In this document: piece by piece, positions 8,612 to 16,922 of the stretch | How positions within the stretch are numbered: the stretch's first letter is position 1 | Layout of the letters: each line of letters begins with the position of its first letter | Assembly (NCBI GenBank): GCA_022824365.1 | Contig: JAJEAA010000028.1 | Span: forward strand, 369,168 to 433,167 | Direction of reading: 5' to 3' | DNA from: Anaerolineae bacterium | GTDB taxonomy: Bacteria; Chloroflexota; Anaerolineae; Aggregatilineales; Phototrophicaceae | Length of the DNA: 64,000 bases | Program-made: the position numbers and the translations under genes | The notes under the pieces: generated by a model | Told to the model about the DNA's origin: nothing | What the model saw: only the letters and a program-made list of their open reading frames with translations | The model's database searches: none

Positions 8612-10144
8612 ATGCTGTCGCTGGAACAGAAAATCGGCCAAATGATGATGGTGGGCTTTGACGGACTCAGCCCGCCGCGCCACATCCTCGATTGGCTCGC
8701 CAGCGGACGCATCGGCGGCATCTATCTTTTCGCCCGCAATATCGAATCGCCCCCACAGGTCAAGCGGCTTGTCGACGACTGTCGCGCTGCCGCCCCCTTC
8801 CCGATTCTGGTCGGCATTGATCAAGAGGGCGGCATCGTCGCCCGGCTGCGTCAAGGCTTCACCGAGAGCCCGGGCGCCATGGCTCTGGGCGCAGCCCGTG
8901 ATCCGCAGCTCGCGGAAGACATCGCTTTTATGCTCGGGCGGGAACTGGCCGCGCTCGGCGTCAACTGGAATTTCGCGCCGGTCGCCGATATCGCGCATCA
9001 GCCCGACAATCCCTCAGTCAGCACGCGCTCAGTCGGCGCTGACCAAGACTTGGTCGGTCAAATCGTCGCCGCCCAGATTCGCGGCTTTCAGCGCGCCGGC
9101 GTCGCCGCCACCGTCAAACATTTTCCCGGGCTCGGCAATACCGTCATCGACACGCACGCTGCCCTGGCCAGAGTCTCCGGCTCCCTGGACTACCTATACG
9201 ATAAGGACCTCCTCCCCTTCCGCGCCGCCCTCAACGCCCAGGTCGCCTGCGTGATGCTCACCCATGTGATGTACGAAGCCCTGGATGCCAAGTATCCGGC
9301 GACGCTATCGCCCCGCATCGTCACCGGTCTGCTTCGTGAAGAAATCGGCTACGATGGAGCGGTCAGCACCGATTGTATGGAGATGAACGCCATCACCCAT
9401 GGCTTTGGCGCCGGTGAAGCGGCCGTCCTGGCGGTCGAAGCCGGGGTTGATATGCCCCTCTATTCGCATTCGCGCCGCCGCCAGAAAGCCGCCTATCAAG
9501 CCTTGCTGCGGGCTGCCAAGTCAGGGCGGATTTCCCAAGATCGCATTGACCAGTCAGTCGCGCGTATCCAGCAGCTAAAGGCCGCTTTCCCCCTTGAAGA
9601 CCGGCCCGCGCTGGACCTGGTCGCTTGTGACGCGCACCAAACGCTTGCGCTCAAAGCCGCCCGCGCCGGCATGGTCATGGTCAAACGCGGTTCCGCCTGG
9701 CCAATCGACCCGCAGCGAAACAAGGTGGCTCTCATCGAATTCTCCTCCGGTCGCATCTCGGACGCGATCGATCAAGAGTCGGGCAGCTTCTTTGCCCGTT
9801 GCCTCAGCGAACGTCTCCAGCATGTCGCCTGCCATGCGCTCGATGTCTCGAAGCCCAATGCAGGTGCGCTGGGGCGAATCCTGCCGGGCGCGGACATCAC
9901 GCTGCTGGTGACTCGCAACGCGCATATGCAGCCCGCTCAACTGCAACTCGCCCGGCGCATTACCAGCCGGGCCAAAAGTGTTATTCTGGTCTGCGCGCGC
10001 AATCCTTACGACGCCGGTTCGATGTTGGACGCCGACACGATTATCTGTACCAACGGCGATAGTCGGCCATCGCTGCTGGCCGCGGTCGAAGCGGTTTGCG
10101 GCGACTACCAGCCGACGGGTGAACTCACGGCGTCGCTGTCATGA
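8612..10144 (+). CDS. nagZ: Beta-N-acetylglucosaminidase, GH3 family
   Basis: The enzyme (510 aa) removes GlcNAc from GlcNAc-MurNAc or muropeptides. An N-terminal GH3 barrel carries VGIDQEGG (~68-74), VKHFPGLGNT (~168), the Asp-His dyad IDTH (D180/H182) typical of NagZ, and the nucleophile in VSTDCMEM (D254). A second C-terminal domain of about 170 residues makes it the long two-domain type known from Bacillus, not the short E. coli type. The family's KHFPGHG is KHFPGLG here. It overlaps amiE by ATGA. The domain lacks a recognisable signal peptide, so it probably acts in the cytoplasm. Confidence 0.9.
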   Translation: MLSLEQKIGQMMMVGFDGLSPPRHILDWLASGRIGGIYLFARNIESPPQVKRLVDDCRAAAPFPILVGIDQEGGIVARLRQGFTESPGAMALGAARDPQLAEDIAFMLGRELAALGVNWNFAPVADIAHQPDNPSVSTRSVGADQDLVGQIVAAQIRGFQRAGVAATVKHFPGLGNTVIDTHAALARVSGSLDYLYDKDLLPFRAALNAQVACVMLTHVMYEALDAKYPATLSPRIVTGLLREEIGYDGAVSTDCMEMNAITHGFGAGEAAVLAVEAGVDMPLYSHSRRRQKAAYQALLRAAKSGRISQDRIDQSVARIQQLKAAFPLEDRPALDLVACDAHQTLALKAARAGMVMVKRGSAWPIDPQRNKVALIEFSSGRISDAIDQESGSFFARCLSERLQHVACHALDVSKPNAGALGRILPGADITLLVTRNAHMQPAQLQLARRITSRAKSVILVCARNPYDAGSMLDADTIICTNGDSRPSLLAAVEAVCGDYQPTGELTASLS

Positions 10145-11340
10145 GCGTCGACTTCGCCCAGCCAGCCTTGAACCGGCTCATCGAAAAGCATTTGCCGCAG
10201 ACGTTTCCCGCCCTCAGCGTTTGCGTCATATACCAAGGCGAACCTGTCCTGCACGATGCCTGGGGCTGGATTGACCCCGAGACTCGCCATCGCGAGGTCA
10301 GCGCCGAGTCCCTATTTGATCTCGCCTCTGTCAGCAAGCTCATCGTCGAGACCAGCATTCTCGTCCTGGTTGACGCCGGCAAGGTCTCGCTCGATAGCCG
10401 GCTGGTCGATGTCCTGCCTGAGTTCGGACGGCTAAGTCCGCGCGCGATTGGTAGCGGACAAGACCCCCATACGCGAAACTTTCTGCCGGTCGAGGCGCTC
10501 TATCGCGGAGGCACGGTTGATCCCGCCGATGTGACCTTCCAACATCTGCTGACCCACAGTTCGGGCTTGCCGCCCTGGCGCTCGGTCTATCTGCTGGCGG
10601 CTGACGAACCGCCTCCATCACCAACCCCGGGCCAACCCTACGCGGCAGAACGCTGGCGCAGAGGCTTGGCGGCTATGGTCGACTTTCCCTTCGCCGGCGC
10701 AATCGGCGAGACCGTGCGTTATACCGATATCGGCATCATGCTCCTGGGCGAAGCTGTCGCTCGCTTGCAAGGCTGTCGGCTTGATCAAGCAGTGCGAGAA
10801 CTCGTCCTGCAACCTCTCGACCTCTCGACCTTCACCTACAATCCATTGATCAACGGCATCCGGCAAGACAAGATCGTGCCGACAGAATACGACGATCATT
10901 GGCGTCATCGCCGCGCCTGGGGCGAGGTCCACGATGAAAATGCCTGCGGCGTCGGCGGTATCGCCGGGCACGCCGGTCTCTTCGCAACCGCCGCCGATGT
11001 CGCCCGCTTCGGGCAAGCCTGGCTCACGGGCGATGAGCGCCTCGCCATCAGTCGCGACCTGCGCGCTACCGCCACGCGCCAGCAGATTAGCGGGCAATTC
11101 CGGCTGGGCTTGGGCTGGATGCTGAAAGCCGATTCCGATTCTTCCGCCGGCGACCGCTACAGCGCCGAATCCCACGGGCACACTGGTTTCACCGGAACCT
11201 CGCTCTGGATCGATCCCGCCCGTCAACTTGTCTGCGCTGTCCTGACCAATCGCGTTTATCACGGTCGCGATCCGGATGGCATTCACGCCTTCCGCTGCGC
11301 CTTCCACGACCTCATCGTCGAGGCCATCGACGCGCGATGA
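10141..11340 (+). CDS. AmiE-like N-acetylmuramyl-L-alanine amidase (class C beta-lactamase fold)
   Basis: The protein (399 aa) is a serine hydrolase with the SxxK motif LASVSKL (S63/K66), the second motif as RYTDIGIMLLGE (Y194, D replacing the usual Asn) and HTG (347-349) in the KTG position. VHDENACGVGGIAGHAGLFAT matches the AmiE/esterase subgroup. In Bacillus subtilis, AmiE of this family sits beside nagZ and murQ and strips peptides from MurNAc. Flanking nagZ and murQ here point to the same job. No signal peptide is seen. A true beta-lactamase is unlikely. Confidence 0.75.
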   Translation: MSVDFAQPALNRLIEKHLPQTFPALSVCVIYQGEPVLHDAWGWIDPETRHREVSAESLFDLASVSKLIVETSILVLVDAGKVSLDSRLVDVLPEFGRLSPRAIGSGQDPHTRNFLPVEALYRGGTVDPADVTFQHLLTHSSGLPPWRSVYLLAADEPPPSPTPGQPYAAERWRRGLAAMVDFPFAGAIGETVRYTDIGIMLLGEAVARLQGCRLDQAVRELVLQPLDLSTFTYNPLINGIRQDKIVPTEYDDHWRHRRAWGEVHDENACGVGGIAGHAGLFATAADVARFGQAWLTGDERLAISRDLRATATRQQISGQFRLGLGWMLKADSDSSAGDRYSAESHGHTGFTGTSLWIDPARQLVCAVLTNRVYHGRDPDGIHAFRCAFHDLIVEAIDAR

Positions 11341-12281
11341 ACGGACCCCTGTTCATGGGCATTGACGGCGGCGGCAGTAAGCTGCGCATCATCATCGTCA
11401 ACGCCGCCCTCCACCCCCTCTGCTCAATTGTCAGAAAGGCGGTCAATCCCAATACAGTCGGGCGCGGGACCGCTCAGGCAGTCATTCGACGCGGAATCGC
11501 GGACGCCCTTGATCAAGCTGGCGTCCAGCCGCGCGACATCGCCGCCCTGGCAATCGGCATCGCCGGCGCCTCCAACCTGCATAGCGAAGACTGGCTTATC
11601 GAGACGGTCAGACCTGCCCTGCCCGAAACGCTACTCATGCCAAGTTCCGATCTTGAGATCGCCCTGGTTGGCGCGCTTGGCCGGCAGCATGGCATTCTGC
11701 TCCTCGCTGGCACTGGCAGCGCTGTATACGGCTGCGCGCAGGATGGCCAGCGCTTGCAAGTCGGCGGCTGGGGCTACCTGCTAGGCGACGATGGCAGCGG
11801 CTACTGGCTCGGCTTACAGTTGCTGCGCCGCGTCACCGCGCAGTTTGATGAGAGCCTTTCAAGCCAGGACGATGCGCTGACTCGCATCTGCCTGAACGCG
11901 CTTGAGCTGGAAACGCCGCGCGATCTGATCGCTTGGCTGTATCGGGCGGACGAGACGCCCCCCAAGCGAATCGCGAACCTGGCCGAACTCGTCTTGAAGT
12001 TAGCGGCAAATGACATCAAAGCGCCGGATTCCAGCGGCAAATGGGCAAAGGACGTCGTAGATGCAGCGGCGGAGCATTTAGCCCGCCAGGTCAATCTGAT
12101 GCGTTCGCGCTTAGACTGGCCGGGCGCGTCGGTGGGCTTCGCCGGCGGCTTGCTCGATAATGACAACTTGCTTTCGCAGCGCGTTTCGGGGAAGCTGGGC
12201 TTGCCGGCGCGGCCTGTCGCCAAGCATTCGCCGGTCCTCGGCGCCGCCCTGCTGGCAAAAATGAAATGGAGCGCGAAATAA
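11337..12281 (+). CDS. murK: BadF/BcrA-type sugar kinase, probable MurNAc/GlcNAc kinase
   Basis: The 314-residue protein has the ASKHA ATPase signatures: phosphate 1 motif MGIDGGGSKLRI at the N-terminus, LLLAGTGSAVYG near residue 120 and GDDGSGYWLG near residue 150. These are shared by eukaryotic-type GlcNAc kinases and by Clostridium MurK, which phosphorylates MurNAc and GlcNAc. It overlaps amiE by ATGA and murQ by 16 bp. MurQ needs MurNAc-6-phosphate and no PTS or AnmK is visible nearby, so the MurK role is a strong contextual inference. Confidence 0.8.
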   Translation: MNGPLFMGIDGGGSKLRIIIVNAALHPLCSIVRKAVNPNTVGRGTAQAVIRRGIADALDQAGVQPRDIAALAIGIAGASNLHSEDWLIETVRPALPETLLMPSSDLEIALVGALGRQHGILLLAGTGSAVYGCAQDGQRLQVGGWGYLLGDDGSGYWLGLQLLRRVTAQFDESLSSQDDALTRICLNALELETPRDLIAWLYRADETPPKRIANLAELVLKLAANDIKAPDSSGKWAKDVVDAAAEHLARQVNLMRSRLDWPGASVGFAGGLLDNDNLLSQRVSGKLGLPARPVAKHSPVLGAALLAKMKWSAK

Positions 12282-13177
12282 TTGCCATGACGCTCAAGAC
12301 CGAGTCGGATAATCCCAATAGCCGGCGCATAGACAAACTCGCCACCAGCGACATCCTCGCCATCATAAACGCCGAAGATACCAAAGTTGCGCTGGCGGTT
12401 CAGCAGGTTCTGCCGCAGATTGCCCTGGCCGTCGATGTGGTCGCGGACGCGCTGAAGGCTGGCGGACGGTTGTTCTACGTAGGCGCGGGCACCAGCGGGC
12501 GGCTGGGCATCCTGGACGCGGTTGAATGCCTGCCCACATTCAGCGCGCCGCCGGACCTGATACAAGGCCTGATTGCCGGCGGCGAGGGAGCATTCACGCG
12601 GGCGGTGGAAGGCGCCGAGGACGACCCGGCTCTGGCCGAGCGAGACCTCGAGGCTCGCGGTTTGCAAGCCGGCGATGTGGTCTGTGGCATCGCCGCCAGC
12701 GGGCGCACGCCCTACGTCATCGGCGCGCTGCGCTATGCGCGGGGACGGGGAGCGCGCGCCATTGCCATCGCCTGCAATCCGGATTCACCTGTTATCGAGT
12801 TGGCGGATATCGGCATCAGCGTCGATCTGGGACCGGAGGTCATCAGCGGCTCGACGCGAATGAAAGCGGGCAGCGCCCAGAAGATGATCCTCAATATGCT
12901 GAGCACGGCGACCATGATCCGCCTGGGCAAGGTCTATGGCAACCTCATGGTGGACGTCAAGGTCACCAACGAGAAGCTGATGCGGCGCGCCACAAGATTG
13001 GTCCAGCGGTTGGGCGGCGTCGACGAAGCGCGCGCCAGGCAACTGCTCGAGCGCGCCGAGCTTGAGGTGAAGACCGCGGTCGTGATGCAGCGGAAGGGCC
13101 TTGACGCCGAGGGCGCTCGCCGCTTGCTGAAGCTGGCGGAGGGCAAACTGCGGGATGTTATCGGCGATGTCGACTGA
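12266..13177 (+). CDS. murQ: N-acetylmuramic acid 6-phosphate etherase
   Basis: The 303-residue SIS-domain lyase cleaves the lactyl ether of MurNAc-6-phosphate to give GlcNAc-6-phosphate and D-lactate. Motifs are FYVGAGTSGRLGILDAVECLPTF with the catalytic Glu at residue ~87, GIAASGRTPYVIGAL, and the signature GPEVISGSTRMKAGSAQK followed by NLMVDVKVTNEKL. Family length is normal. Two starts are possible: ATG 12266, overlapping the kinase gene, and ATG 12290. The opposite-strand enoyl-CoA hydratase ends 6 bp downstream. Confidence 0.95.
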   Translation: MEREIIAMTLKTESDNPNSRRIDKLATSDILAIINAEDTKVALAVQQVLPQIALAVDVVADALKAGGRLFYVGAGTSGRLGILDAVECLPTFSAPPDLIQGLIAGGEGAFTRAVEGAEDDPALAERDLEARGLQAGDVVCGIAASGRTPYVIGALRYARGRGARAIAIACNPDSPVIELADIGISVDLGPEVISGSTRMKAGSAQKMILNMLSTATMIRLGKVYGNLMVDVKVTNEKLMRRATRLVQRLGGVDEARARQLLERAELEVKTAVVMQRKGLDAEGARRLLKLAEGKLRDVIGDVD

Positions 13178-13183
13178 GAGCGA

Positions 13184-13972
13184 TCATTTGCCTTCCCAGT
13201 CGATCGGGTAAGACTTGTCGAGCATGGCCGCCACCGCATTGCGGAAGTCGGCGCTGCGGAAAAGCTGCGCCTGCGCCCAAGCCTCGATATTCAGCCCGCT
13301 CTGATTATCGACGATGTCGTTGATGACGCGCTTGGCGTAACTCACCGCCAGCGGCGCCGCCGCCGCAAGCGCATCCACAAAGTCGGCGATGCCCTGCTCC
13401 AACTCGGCTTTTGGGTAGACCGCATCCACCATGCCCCATTCCAGCGCTCGGGACAATTCGATGTTTCGGCCGGTCATGACCAGGTCTTTGGCGCGCGACG
13501 GCCCGATGAGCTTGACCAGACGCGCCGTGCCGCCGACATCGGGGATGATGCCCAGGCGGGATTCAGGCAAGCCCAGCTTGGTTCGCTCGGCAACAATGCG
13601 GAAGTCGCAAGCCAGCGCCAGTTCCAGCGCCAGACCCAGACAGTAGCCTTGCATCACGCAGATGACCGGCAGCGAGCAGCGCTCGATCTTGTTAAGAACC
13701 GACTGATAACGGGCGGTGAAGGGGAAGAGGTTGTCGTGAATGTCCGTATCCGGCGCCAGAAACTGGTTGAGGTCAATGCCGGAGGAGAAGACACGGCCGG
13801 CCGCGCGGATGATGACGGCGCGCGCGCCCCGCGAGAATTGCGCTTCCGCCTCATCAATGGCGGCGGAGATAGCCTCCATCATCTCGTCGTTGATGGCGTT
13901 GCGCTGCTTGGGACGGTTCAGCGTGAGCTCGAAGACGGCGTCATCGCGGCGGGTGAGGATCAAGTCAGACAT
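13184..13972 (-). CDS. Enoyl-CoA hydratase/isomerase family protein
   Basis: This 262-residue crotonase-fold protein has the oxyanion-hole segment VFSSGIDLNQF (~61-71). Both catalytic glutamates seem present: one in GYCLGLALELAL (E117) and one in LGLPESRLGIIPDVGGTARL (E137). That favours a true hydratase over isomerases that keep only one. It stands alone on this strand, with a 509-bp non-coding gap upstream and no beta-oxidation partner next to it, so its pathway is undefined. Confidence 0.88.
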   Translation of the reverse strand: MSDLILTRRDDAVFELTLNRPKQRNAINDEMMEAISAAIDEAEAQFSRGARAVIIRAAGRVFSSGIDLNQFLAPDTDIHDNLFPFTARYQSVLNKIERCSLPVICVMQGYCLGLALELALACDFRIVAERTKLGLPESRLGIIPDVGGTARLVKLIGPSRAKDLVMTGRNIELSRALEWGMVDAVYPKAELEQGIADFVDALAAAAPLAVSYAKRVINDIVDNQSGLNIEAWAQAQLFRSADFRNAVAAMLDKSYPIDWEGK

Positions 13973-14481
13973 TAGCGGGCGCTCGCTCGATTACGACGCA
14001 GCGGTTGGGTCATGCGCCATTGACAGGCGGCCGCCAGCAAGCGCAGCGCATTGCCTTGTTCGCGGGCCTGGCTCATGACGGGGGCTTGGTGGATCTGGGA
14101 GAAAAGATTCGCTTTTGCTGAGCCGGCCTGCCGCGCGAACAGGGTCGTCTTCTGATCGCATCGCGGCGGATTTGCGCTAGCGGCAGATGTAAGCAAAAGG
14201 TGGGCGGAGTATGGAAAAGGGTGGGCGGAGTATGGCGACGGGGTGGAGGGAGTCAGGGAAAATGCAAGTCGATTATGGCAAATTCGCGATGCACTATCGA
14301 TACAGTATCTATACAGCGGGGTCTTGGGGGTTGTATTGGAGCATTTGATTCGAATAGCGATGTCTTTTAGGTTATTTACAGCGTGAATTTGGATTAGAGG
14401 CTGTATTGGCATTATGGCATTCATAGAGACTATGGTAGCACAAATCGGCCTGAAAGGGAGACCAAATGTTCAGGCATAGGG
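13973..14481. other. 509-bp gap between the hydratase gene and fabD
   Basis: No convincing gene was found here. A minus-strand frame of 150 codons (13972-14424) is compositionally odd, matches no family and runs through simple repeats. Two near-perfect tandem units of about 20 bp, each containing GGTGGGCGGAGTATGG, lie at 14199-14214 and 14220-14235. The stretch 14280-14450 is AT-richer than its surroundings and probably contains the promoter of the enoyl-CoA hydratase gene. Confidence 0.5.
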
Positions 14482-15447
14482 CTACGCGCGAGAATCCGTT
14501 AGCGACGCGAGGAAGGCGTCGAGGGATGTGATGTTATTGAGGTTGACACGCGCTTTTGAACGGTCGATGCGGCGCAGCAAGCCGGTGAGCACGTTGCCGG
14601 CGCCGATTTCGATGAAGGTCTGCGCGCCCGCGCCGATGATGGCGCGCATGGAATCCGTCCAGCGCACCGATTGCGTCAATTGATGGTCAAGTTCCTGACG
14701 GATAGCGGGGACATCGCTCAAGGGCGCCGCGTTCACATTGCCGTATACCGGGATGGCCGGCGGCGAGAAGTCGGTCTCGCGCAAGGCTTCCAGGAAACCC
14801 TCCAGAGCGGAGTTCATGAGCGGCGAATGGGCGGCGACGCTGACCGCCAGCTTCACAGCCCGGCGCGCGCCCGCTTCGGTAGCCTGGGCGATCAGGCGAT
14901 CGACCGCGGCGATATCGCCGGAGACGACCGCTTGGCCGGGGCAATTGTCATTCGCGAGCACGACAATCCCGCCTGTCTCCCGCGATACGGATGCGCATAG
15001 CGCCTCGACCTGCGCCGCTTCAAGCGCCAGCACAGCCGCCATGGCGCCGGGATTCTGCTCGCCCGCTTCCTGCATGAAACGTCCGCGCGCATGCACCAGC
15101 TTTATGCCTTGCTCGAAGCTGAGCGCGTCGGCCGCGGTAAGGGCGCTGAACTCGCCCAGGCTATGCCCGGCCAGCCAGGCCGGTTGCGCCGCCGGCAGAA
15201 GCTCGCGCAGGACACGCCAGATCGCCACGCTACTGACGTAAAGAGCGGGCTGCGTATTGATAGTTTGGTTCAGTTCGTCGGCGGGACCGCGCCAGCAGAT
15301 CTCAGACAGCTTGAAGCCGAGCAGATCGTCGGCTTGGGCGAAGGTCTGGCGCGCGATGTCATAGCGCTCAGCGAAGTCCGCGCCCATGCCAAGCGCTTGC
15401 GAGCCTTGACCGGGAAAGATTGCGGCGGTCCTATTCCAGTCCATCAT
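14482..15447 (-). CDS. fabD: Malonyl-CoA:acyl carrier protein transacylase
   Basis: The enzyme (321 aa) moves malonyl groups from CoA to ACP to feed fatty-acid synthesis. AIFPGQGSQALGMG opens the protein. GHSLGEFSAL carries the nucleophilic Ser (~96), and AAHSPLM carries the partner His (~207). QTFIEIGAGNVLTGLLRRI ends the domain. It lies downstream of rpmF on the same strand, an arrangement related to the rpmF-plsX-fab clusters of other bacteria, but plsX and fabH are absent. A terminator separates it from rpmF. Confidence 0.95.
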   Translation of the reverse strand: MMDWNRTAAIFPGQGSQALGMGADFAERYDIARQTFAQADDLLGFKLSEICWRGPADELNQTINTQPALYVSSVAIWRVLRELLPAAQPAWLAGHSLGEFSALTAADALSFEQGIKLVHARGRFMQEAGEQNPGAMAAVLALEAAQVEALCASVSRETGGIVVLANDNCPGQAVVSGDIAAVDRLIAQATEAGARRAVKLAVSVAAHSPLMNSALEGFLEALRETDFSPPAIPVYGNVNAAPLSDVPAIRQELDHQLTQSVRWTDSMRAIIGAGAQTFIEIGAGNVLTGLLRRIDRSKARVNLNNITSLDAFLASLTDSRA

Positions 15448-15487
15448 GAGTTTACTCTATGGCGAGCATTATGCTTTTGGCCAACGC

Positions 15488-15515
15488 AAAAAAACCGTGC
15501 GGCGTCGGCACGGTT
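15488..15515 (-). terminator. Rho-independent terminator between rpmF and fabD
   Basis: Reading the minus strand, an 8-bp stem AACCGTGC/GCACGGTT (15508-15515 with 15493-15500) closes a 7-nt loop and is followed by seven T residues (15494-15488). It ends rpmF transcription or lets only part of it read into fabD. Confidence 0.8.
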
Positions 15516-15538
15516 CCGAATAAGCGGCGCAAGGCGGG

Positions 15539-15724
15539 CTAATCTTCGTTGACTTCAACAATCTGCTCACCACGATAAGACCCGCACTTTGGGCATACGC
15601 GATGCGCGATGTGATACTCGCCGCAGCTTTCGCATTCAACCAGGTGGTTAAGGACCAAGGCATCGTGAGCGCGGCGGCGGTTTCGCCTCGATTTGGAGAC
15701 TTTCCGTTTTGGAAGGGGCCCCAT
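15539..15724 (-). CDS. rpmF: 50S ribosomal protein L32
   Basis: This 61-residue ribosomal protein begins MGPLPKRKVSKSRRNRRRAH and carries two CxxC pairs (C31/C34, C44/C47), so it is the zinc-binding form. The ATG at 15724 is set by the conserved N-terminus and a GGAGAA ribosome site 6 bp upstream. A longer in-frame extension upstream is spurious. The acidic C-terminus GEQIVEVNED is normal for the family. Confidence 0.95.
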   Translation of the reverse strand: MGPLPKRKVSKSRRNRRRAHDALVLNHLVECESCGEYHIAHRVCPKCGSYRGEQIVEVNED

Positions 15725-15770
15725 CGTCTTTCTCCTGTACCTACGGACACATATCGAGCATAATCGGCGC

Positions 15771-15800
15771 ATTATACAGGCGGGACGCCCACACTGTCAA
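15771..15800 (-). promoter_or_regulatory. Consensus sigma-70 promoter of rpmF
   Basis: On the minus strand TTGACA (15800-15795) is followed after 18 bp by TATAAT (15776-15771): both hexamers are perfect. Transcription would start near 15764, giving a leader of about 40 nt before the rpmF ATG. This is the clearest promoter in the window and suits a ribosomal protein gene. Confidence 0.85.
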
Positions 15801-15914
15801 GCGGCGCGTCGTTGCGGAAGCGGGCAATCTCGGCGCGTCCGGTACCGGGTTTTGCCACCGAGTTAAACGAAGGCAGAGAGTTAGATTGTTTGATATGGCG
15901 AGACTGGCGCGAAC

Positions 15915-16772
15915 ATGACCGGATCATCCACATTAGAGAGAATCCGCGCGATAGTCCAGCGGGAACCACTGCGAATGCAACTGCTGACCGGCGGCAAGAT
16001 CAGCCAGGTCGCGCGGATTGACTTCGCCGATGGCGGCTCGGTCGTCGTCAAGACAGGCGAAGAAAGCCACGACCTCAGCATAGAAGCGTACATGCTGGAG
16101 ATCTTGCGAGAGCGGTCGGCACTGCCGACGCCCGGCGTGATCCATGCGGCGCCGGATCTCTTGCTGCTGGAGTATATCGCCGGGGCGGACGAGTTCAATC
16201 GCGCCAGCATGCGCCATCTGGGCCGGTTGTTGGCGCGCTGCCATCAGGCGAGAGGGTCCGCGTATGGGCTAGAGCGCGACACGCTGATTGGTCCGCTGCA
16301 TCAGCCCAACCCGCCGACTCAATCGTGGATCGAGTTCTTTCGCGAGAACCGGCTGCTTTACATGACGGGTTTGGCGCGGGGATCGGGCGAGTTGCCGCCT
16401 GAATTGGAAGCGCGGCTGCTGGCATTCGCCGAAGTATTGGACAAGTACCTGATAGAGCCGGAGTACCCGGCGCTGATACATGGCGATATATGGCGAACGA
16501 ATATCATCCTGCGCGGCGACCGCGTCGCCGGCATCATCGACCCGGCGCTCTATTACGCGCATTATGAAATGGAACTCGCTTATATGATGCTCTTCGACGG
16601 CTTCGGTGAAGATGTCTTCGCCGCTTACCGCGAGATAAAAGCCATTGATAAAGAGTTTGTCGAGGTTCGGCAACATATCTACAATCTGTACCCGCTGCTG
16701 GCGCATCTCATTATTTTTGGCGACAAGTACATCAAGCCGCTGGACATGAGTCTTGCCAGGTTCGGCTTTTAG
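15915..16772 (+). CDS. Fructosamine kinase family protein
   Basis: The 285-residue protein has a kinase-like phosphotransferase fold. VVVKTGEE supplies the ATP lysine (K46), IHGDIWRTNII is the catalytic loop (~188-198), and IIDPALYYAHYEMELAYMMLF provides the metal-binding Asp and the family-specific block. These enzymes phosphorylate ketosamines on glycated proteins or amines, destabilising the adduct and so repairing it. It is transcribed divergently from rpmF. The short hairpin CTCTAT/ATAGAG at 16829-16845 follows it. Confidence 0.88.
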   Translation: MTGSSTLERIRAIVQREPLRMQLLTGGKISQVARIDFADGGSVVVKTGEESHDLSIEAYMLEILRERSALPTPGVIHAAPDLLLLEYIAGADEFNRASMRHLGRLLARCHQARGSAYGLERDTLIGPLHQPNPPTQSWIEFFRENRLLYMTGLARGSGELPPELEARLLAFAEVLDKYLIEPEYPALIHGDIWRTNIILRGDRVAGIIDPALYYAHYEMELAYMMLFDGFGEDVFAAYREIKAIDKEFVEVRQHIYNLYPLLAHLIIFGDKYIKPLDMSLARFGF

Positions 16773-16877
16773 GTAGAATTCAATTTTCTATATTTGTTTT
16801 TTCGTACAAAGTGATTCTAGTTGAAGCGCTCTATAGACGATAGAGTTAGTGACCTTGATGGACAAGGCAAACATGTT

Positions 16878-16922
16878 ATGTCATACGCAAGCAAGAAGGC
16901 CAAGAAGACCCGCACCCACTAA
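16878..16922 (+). CDS. Lysine-rich leader peptide of the lysW operon
   Basis: A 14-codon frame encodes MSYASKKAKKTRTH and stops at TAA 16920-16922. Four of its 14 codons are Lys (two AAG-AAG pairs, 16893-16898 and 16902-16907), plus one Arg. It lies directly before an attenuator-type terminator and 97 bp before lysW, the first gene of a lysine pathway. AAGG at 16864-16867 could serve as a distant ribosome site. The composition and position fit a leader peptide whose translation reports charged tRNA-Lys; it is not expected to have a function as a protein. Confidence 0.65.
   Translation: MSYASKKAKKTRTH

Noticed and set aside
10141..11340. Possible beta-lactamase resistance gene
   Set aside because: The SxxK fold is shared with amidases and esterases; the nagZ-murQ context, lack of a signal peptide and the VHDENACGVGGIAGHAGL block fit AmiE better.
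13972..14424. 150-codon open frame on the minus strand in a gap
   Set aside because: It runs through tandem repeats, has odd composition (SPYSAHPFPYSAH) and matches no family.
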